A stretch of 24,009 nucleotides of DNA from OPU3-GD-OMZ sp964515235. Its GTDB lineage: Bacteria; Pseudomonadota; Gammaproteobacteria; Methylococcales; Methylomonadaceae. The stretch spans positions 1 through 24,009 of the forward strand of contig CAZEVO010000028.1 of assembly GCA_964515235.1 (NCBI GenBank). Direction: 5' to 3'. Of this stretch, positions 21,200 through 24,009 are shown piece by piece. Made by a program: the position numbers and the translations under genes. The notes below the pieces were generated by a model that ran no database searches, had not been told where the DNA came from, and worked only from the letters and a program-made list of their open reading frames with translations. The stretch's first letter is position 1, and every line of letters begins with the position of its first letter.

Positions 21200-22589
21200 T
21201 GTCTGGATTGTCGATGATGACAAATCCATTCGTTGGGTTCTGGAAAAAGCTATGCATAAAACGGCAATTAAATCCCGTAGTTTTGATAATGGTGCAGATT
21301 TACTACAAGCGCTTGAATTTCAACTTCCCGATGCCTTACTCACAGACATCAGAATGCCAGGTATAAATGGCCTTGAACTGCTTGATCGAATACACAACCA
21401 ACACCCCGACCTACCAGTTATCATTATGACTGCACATTCTGACTTAGACAGTGCGGTCACATCGTTTAATAAGGGAGCTTTCGAATACCTTCCTAAACCT
21501 TTTGATCTGGATGAAATGGTCGCCGTGGTCGAACGCGCCTGCCAACACAAAAAACGCCAAAGCTCTCCGCCAGATACTGGGGTGGTAAGCTCCACTCCTG
21601 AGATTATTGGCGAAGCGCCGGCTATGCAAGAAGTTTTCCGCGCCATTGGTCGTCTGGCCAAATCAAATATTACCGTATTAATAAACGGTAAATCGGGAAC
21701 CGGAAAAGAGCTGGTCGCCAAAGCACTGCACCGGCATAGCCCCCGCTCTAAGAAATCCTTTATTGCATTAAACATGGCAGCCATCCCTAAAGACCTGATG
21801 GAGTCAGAATTATTTGGTCATGAAAAAGGCGCCTTTACCGGCGCTCAATCCAGACGTGCCGGACGTTTTGAGCAAGCCCATGAAGGCACCCTATTCTTAG
21901 ATGAAATCGGCGACATGCCGGCTGAACTACAAACACGACTGCTGCGCGTGTTGGCCGATGGCGAATTTTATCCTGTTGGCGGCCATAACCCCGTTAAGGT
22001 TGATGTCAGAATCATCGCAGCAACGCACCAAAATCTTGAGTCATTAGTAGAAAAAAATCTTTTCCGTGAAGATTTATTTCATCGCCTCAATGTTATCCGT
22101 ATTCATATACCGGTCTTATCTGAACGTAGTCAGGATATTCCTTTACTGATGCAACACTTCCTCAAAAAAGCCGCCCAAGAACTTAATACCGAAATAAAAG
22201 TCCTCAAACCTGAGACCGAAAAACTTTTAGCCTCTTTAAAGTGGCCCGGTAATGTGCGTCAGTTGGAAAACACCTGCCGCTGGCTAACTGTGATGGCTTC
22301 TGGGCGTGAAATTCATGTCAATGAACTCCCTGAAGAAATATTAATAAACCCTAAGGAAGATGCTACCGTCAATAGTTCATGGGAACTTTCACTTGAAAAA
22401 CAAATTAAAAAACAACTTCAGACCGGTAGCACGGAAATTGCCAAACACACTATTCCAACCGTTGAGTCCATACTCATCAAAACTACATTAAGCCACACTC
22501 GTGGTCGGCGTCATGAAGCTGCCAACCTTTTAGGCTATGGACGAAATACTCTAACCCGTAAGATTAAAGAATTAAAACTAGAACCCTAA
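21183..22589 (+). CDS. ntrC: Nitrogen regulation response regulator NtrC, sigma-54 activator
   Basis: 468 residues from the ATG at 21183, which follows GTGGAG and overlaps ntrB by 17 bases. A longer frame from 21084 would add 33 residues with no family counterpart and is rejected. Domains: receiver with phosphorylation site Asp55 (LLTDIRMPG) and Lys in LPKPFD; AAA+ domain with Walker A GKSGTGKE at 169-176 and the sigma-54-contacting GAFTGA loop at 216-221; C-terminal Fis-type helix-turn-helix (HEAANLLGYGRNTLTRKIKEL). When phosphorylated it oligomerises on paired enhancer sites and opens sigma-54 promoters. Paired sites upstream of both PII genes and of nirB in this window are its likely targets. 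Confidence 0.97.
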   Translation: MNTTYSVWIVDDDKSIRWVLEKAMHKTAIKSRSFDNGADLLQALEFQLPDALLTDIRMPGINGLELLDRIHNQHPDLPVIIMTAHSDLDSAVTSFNKGAFEYLPKPFDLDEMVAVVERACQHKKRQSSPPDTGVVSSTPEIIGEAPAMQEVFRAIGRLAKSNITVLINGKSGTGKELVAKALHRHSPRSKKSFIALNMAAIPKDLMESELFGHEKGAFTGAQSRRAGRFEQAHEGTLFLDEIGDMPAELQTRLLRVLADGEFYPVGGHNPVKVDVRIIAATHQNLESLVEKNLFREDLFHRLNVIRIHIPVLSERSQDIPLLMQHFLKKAAQELNTEIKVLKPETEKLLASLKWPGNVRQLENTCRWLTVMASGREIHVNELPEEILINPKEDATVNSSWELSLEKQIKKQLQTGSTEIAKHTIPTVESILIKTTLSHTRGRRHEAANLLGYGRNTLTRKIKELKLEP

Positions 22590-22658
22590 AACTAACCCAA
22601 AAAAACAGGAGCTCTGCTAAAATCTAAGACCTTAAAAATTCACTGCACCCGAACAACC

Positions 22659-23660
22659 ATGATGCAATCTGAACACCCTTTTGCCCCTTATATCCGTATT
22701 CTAGGCAGAGGCCGAAAAGGCTCACGATCCCTGAGCCAAGAAGAGGCCTTTGAAGCCATGTCTTTAATTTTAAACAATCAGGTTGCAGAGGTACAACTGG
22801 GTGCCTTCTTAATGCTCATGCGCGTCAAAGAAGAAACACCCGAAGAATTAGCGGGCTTTATTCAGGCCGCCCGAAGCACTATAACTATCTACCCAGACAC
22901 ACCCGCTATTGACCTCGACTGGTCATCTTATGCCGGAAAACGCCGGCATTTACCGTGGTTCTTATTAGCGGTAAGACTCCTCACAGACAACGGCTTTACC
23001 ATTTTCATGCACGGCGCCCAAGGCCATACTGAAGGACGAATTTATACCCAAAACTTGCTACACACGATAGGCCTACCTGAAGCCAATTCTATCAGACAAG
23101 CCCAACAACAATTAGCCCAAAATCATTTTAGCTATCTCTCACTAGAACATTTCTGCCCAAAACTCGCTCAAATGATTAACCTACGCCCCATTCTCGGCTT
23201 ACGCTCGCCAGTTCATACCCTAGCGCGCATGCTCAACCCTTTTTCTGCAACCGCAAGCATTCAAGGTATTTTTCATCCCGGCTATCGATCTACACATCAG
23301 GAAGCGGCGGTTATCCTCAATGACCCACATATCGCCGTGATCAAAGGTGAAGGTGGTGAGATCGAACGTAACCCCGATGTTCCTTGCTTAGTGCAAAGTG
23401 TTCACCACCAACAACGCATTGATGAACAGTGGCCGGCCCTCTTCTCCAAAAGACACCGTAAACCAGACACTCTAAATCCTCAACAATTAGCTGATCTTTG
23501 GCAAGGGACTTTAAGCGATGAATACGCAGAAGCTACTATTATAGGAACGGCGGCTATAACTTTAAAATTAATCGGTCAGGCTTCATCTCAGTCTGATGCC
23601 GAACAACACGCTAAAACCCTATGGAACAATAGAAACCGAAATATAAATGTAACGTTATAA
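22659..23660 (+). CDS. ybiB: YbiB/TrpD2-like glycosyltransferase-family protein
   Basis: 333 residues, related to anthranilate phosphoribosyltransferase (TrpD) but of the YbiB/TrpD2 branch, whose E. coli member binds nucleic acid and lacks the TrpD activity. The helical N-terminal domain (EEAFEAMSLILNNQVAEVQLGAFLMLMR) is followed by the branch-specific SSYAGKRRHLPWFLLAVRLL where TrpD has its GTGGD loop, and by KGEGGEIERNPD. It lies 69 bases after ntrC with no terminator, so it may be co-transcribed. In other gammaproteobacteria, as I recall, YbiB-type genes occur near nitrate-assimilation genes, but the reason is unknown. Two consecutive ATGs begin the frame. Confidence 0.88.
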   Translation: MMQSEHPFAPYIRILGRGRKGSRSLSQEEAFEAMSLILNNQVAEVQLGAFLMLMRVKEETPEELAGFIQAARSTITIYPDTPAIDLDWSSYAGKRRHLPWFLLAVRLLTDNGFTIFMHGAQGHTEGRIYTQNLLHTIGLPEANSIRQAQQQLAQNHFSYLSLEHFCPKLAQMINLRPILGLRSPVHTLARMLNPFSATASIQGIFHPGYRSTHQEAAVILNDPHIAVIKGEGGEIERNPDVPCLVQSVHHQQRIDEQWPALFSKRHRKPDTLNPQQLADLWQGTLSDEYAEATIIGTAAITLKLIGQASSQSDAEQHAKTLWNNRNRNINVTL

Positions 23661-24009
23661 AATTAGCAGATGATCACTTGAAAACATTTTAGTAAAAATT
23701 CTTGACTCCTTTCTAGTGGGTATGAAATAGACACTGCTGGCTTAAACCACTATTTTGAAAAAATTAAAATTAATCCAACCCGCGCCTATGGTCAAAACTC
23801 TTAACCAAAGAGGAACCAAATGACACCCATGACAAACAGCCTAAAAAGGCATCAGATTTATGAGACCTTCCTGAGTGCTAAATAAGCCTTATAATCAAGC
23901 CAACCTTTAACTGTGGCAAAGCCCCAAACACGCTTCGTACGCCCCCTAAAGAATAATGTCAAACACGGCACCTGCGGTTTTATCTCCAAAAAATGTAAAT
24001 CAGAGGCCC
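23661..24009. other. Right-edge stretch with only short candidate frames
   Basis: No family is recognisable. Three weak candidates exist: a 21-codon plus-strand ORF at 23820-23885 with a good AGAGGA ribosome site; an open minus-strand frame of 49 codons running in from the window edge to a stop at 23858-23860; and a plus-strand ATG at 23956 open to the edge (MSNTAPAVLSPKNV...), with only a weak ribosome site, which could be the start of the next gene. Confidence 0.4.
23820..23885 (+). CDS. Possible 21-residue small protein or leader peptide
   Basis: The ORF runs from an ATG five bases after AGAGGA to a TAA. It encodes MTPMTNSLKRHQIYETFLSA plus Lys, a basic peptide with no recognised motif. 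The good ribosome site is the only support; coding content cannot be judged at this length. Confidence 0.25.
   Translation: MTPMTNSLKRHQIYETFLSAK

Noticed and set aside
21320..21784. 154-codon minus-strand frame opposite ntrC
   Set aside because: It lies antisense to the conserved receiver and AAA+ domains and has no family resemblance.

Overview
The window is a nitrogen-assimilation region from a moderately AT-rich bacterium, most likely a gammaproteobacterium. The evidence is the GlnA–NtrB–NtrC order, adenylylatable type I GlnA, PII proteins with Tyr51, GlnK–AmtB, and several sigma-54 promoters with NtrC-type enhancers. A marine methylotroph or hydrocarbon degrader of the Methylophaga/Cycloclasticus type would fit, but that is a guess from protein style. 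There are no mobile elements, tRNA or rRNA genes, or CRISPR arrays. A 100-N assembly gap (16916-17015) interrupts the start of a porin gene.

Layout. (1) 63-401, minus: a PII gene with its own sigma-54 promoter and NtrC sites. (2) 8954 down to 865, minus: a nitrate/nitrite reduction operon, nirB–nirD–phzF-like–nasA–(four-cluster ferredoxin fused to a DmsC-like anchor), read from a sigma-54 promoter at 9001-9015. (3) 9290-10339, plus: an exported di-heme cytochrome c peroxidase/MauG-family protein whose 3' end overlaps a convergent LysR gene (10290-11192). (4) 11534-14821, plus: a NarK/NasA-type nitrate transporter followed by a PP2C phosphatase–Ser/Thr kinase fusion, behind a sigma-54 promoter. 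(5) 16618 down to 14991, minus: glnK–amtB, with sigma-54 promoter and paired NtrC sites. (6) 17016-18077, plus: a porin truncated by the gap. (7) 18489-22589, plus: glnA, tandem terminators, ntrB–ntrC. (8) 22659-23660, plus: a YbiB/TrpD2-like gene, then about 350 bases with only very short candidate ORFs.

How it works together. NtrB/NtrC sense nitrogen status through PII and activate sigma-54 promoters, five of which I read directly from the sequence. Three carry pairs of NtrC-like 17-mers with centres 31-32 bp apart. Nitrate enters through the MFS transporter, NasA reduces it to nitrite, NirBD makes ammonium, and GlnA fixes it. AmtB/GlnK handle external ammonium.

The most notable point is the electron supply to NasA. 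No flavoprotein NasB is present and NasA lacks a C-terminal [2Fe-2S] domain. The operon instead encodes a DmsB–DmsC-like fusion without a Tat signal, suggesting a quinol-linked assimilatory nitrate reductase on the cytoplasmic face of the membrane. The PP2C–kinase fusion beside the transporter and the PhzF-like gene inside the operon are further components without an assigned role.
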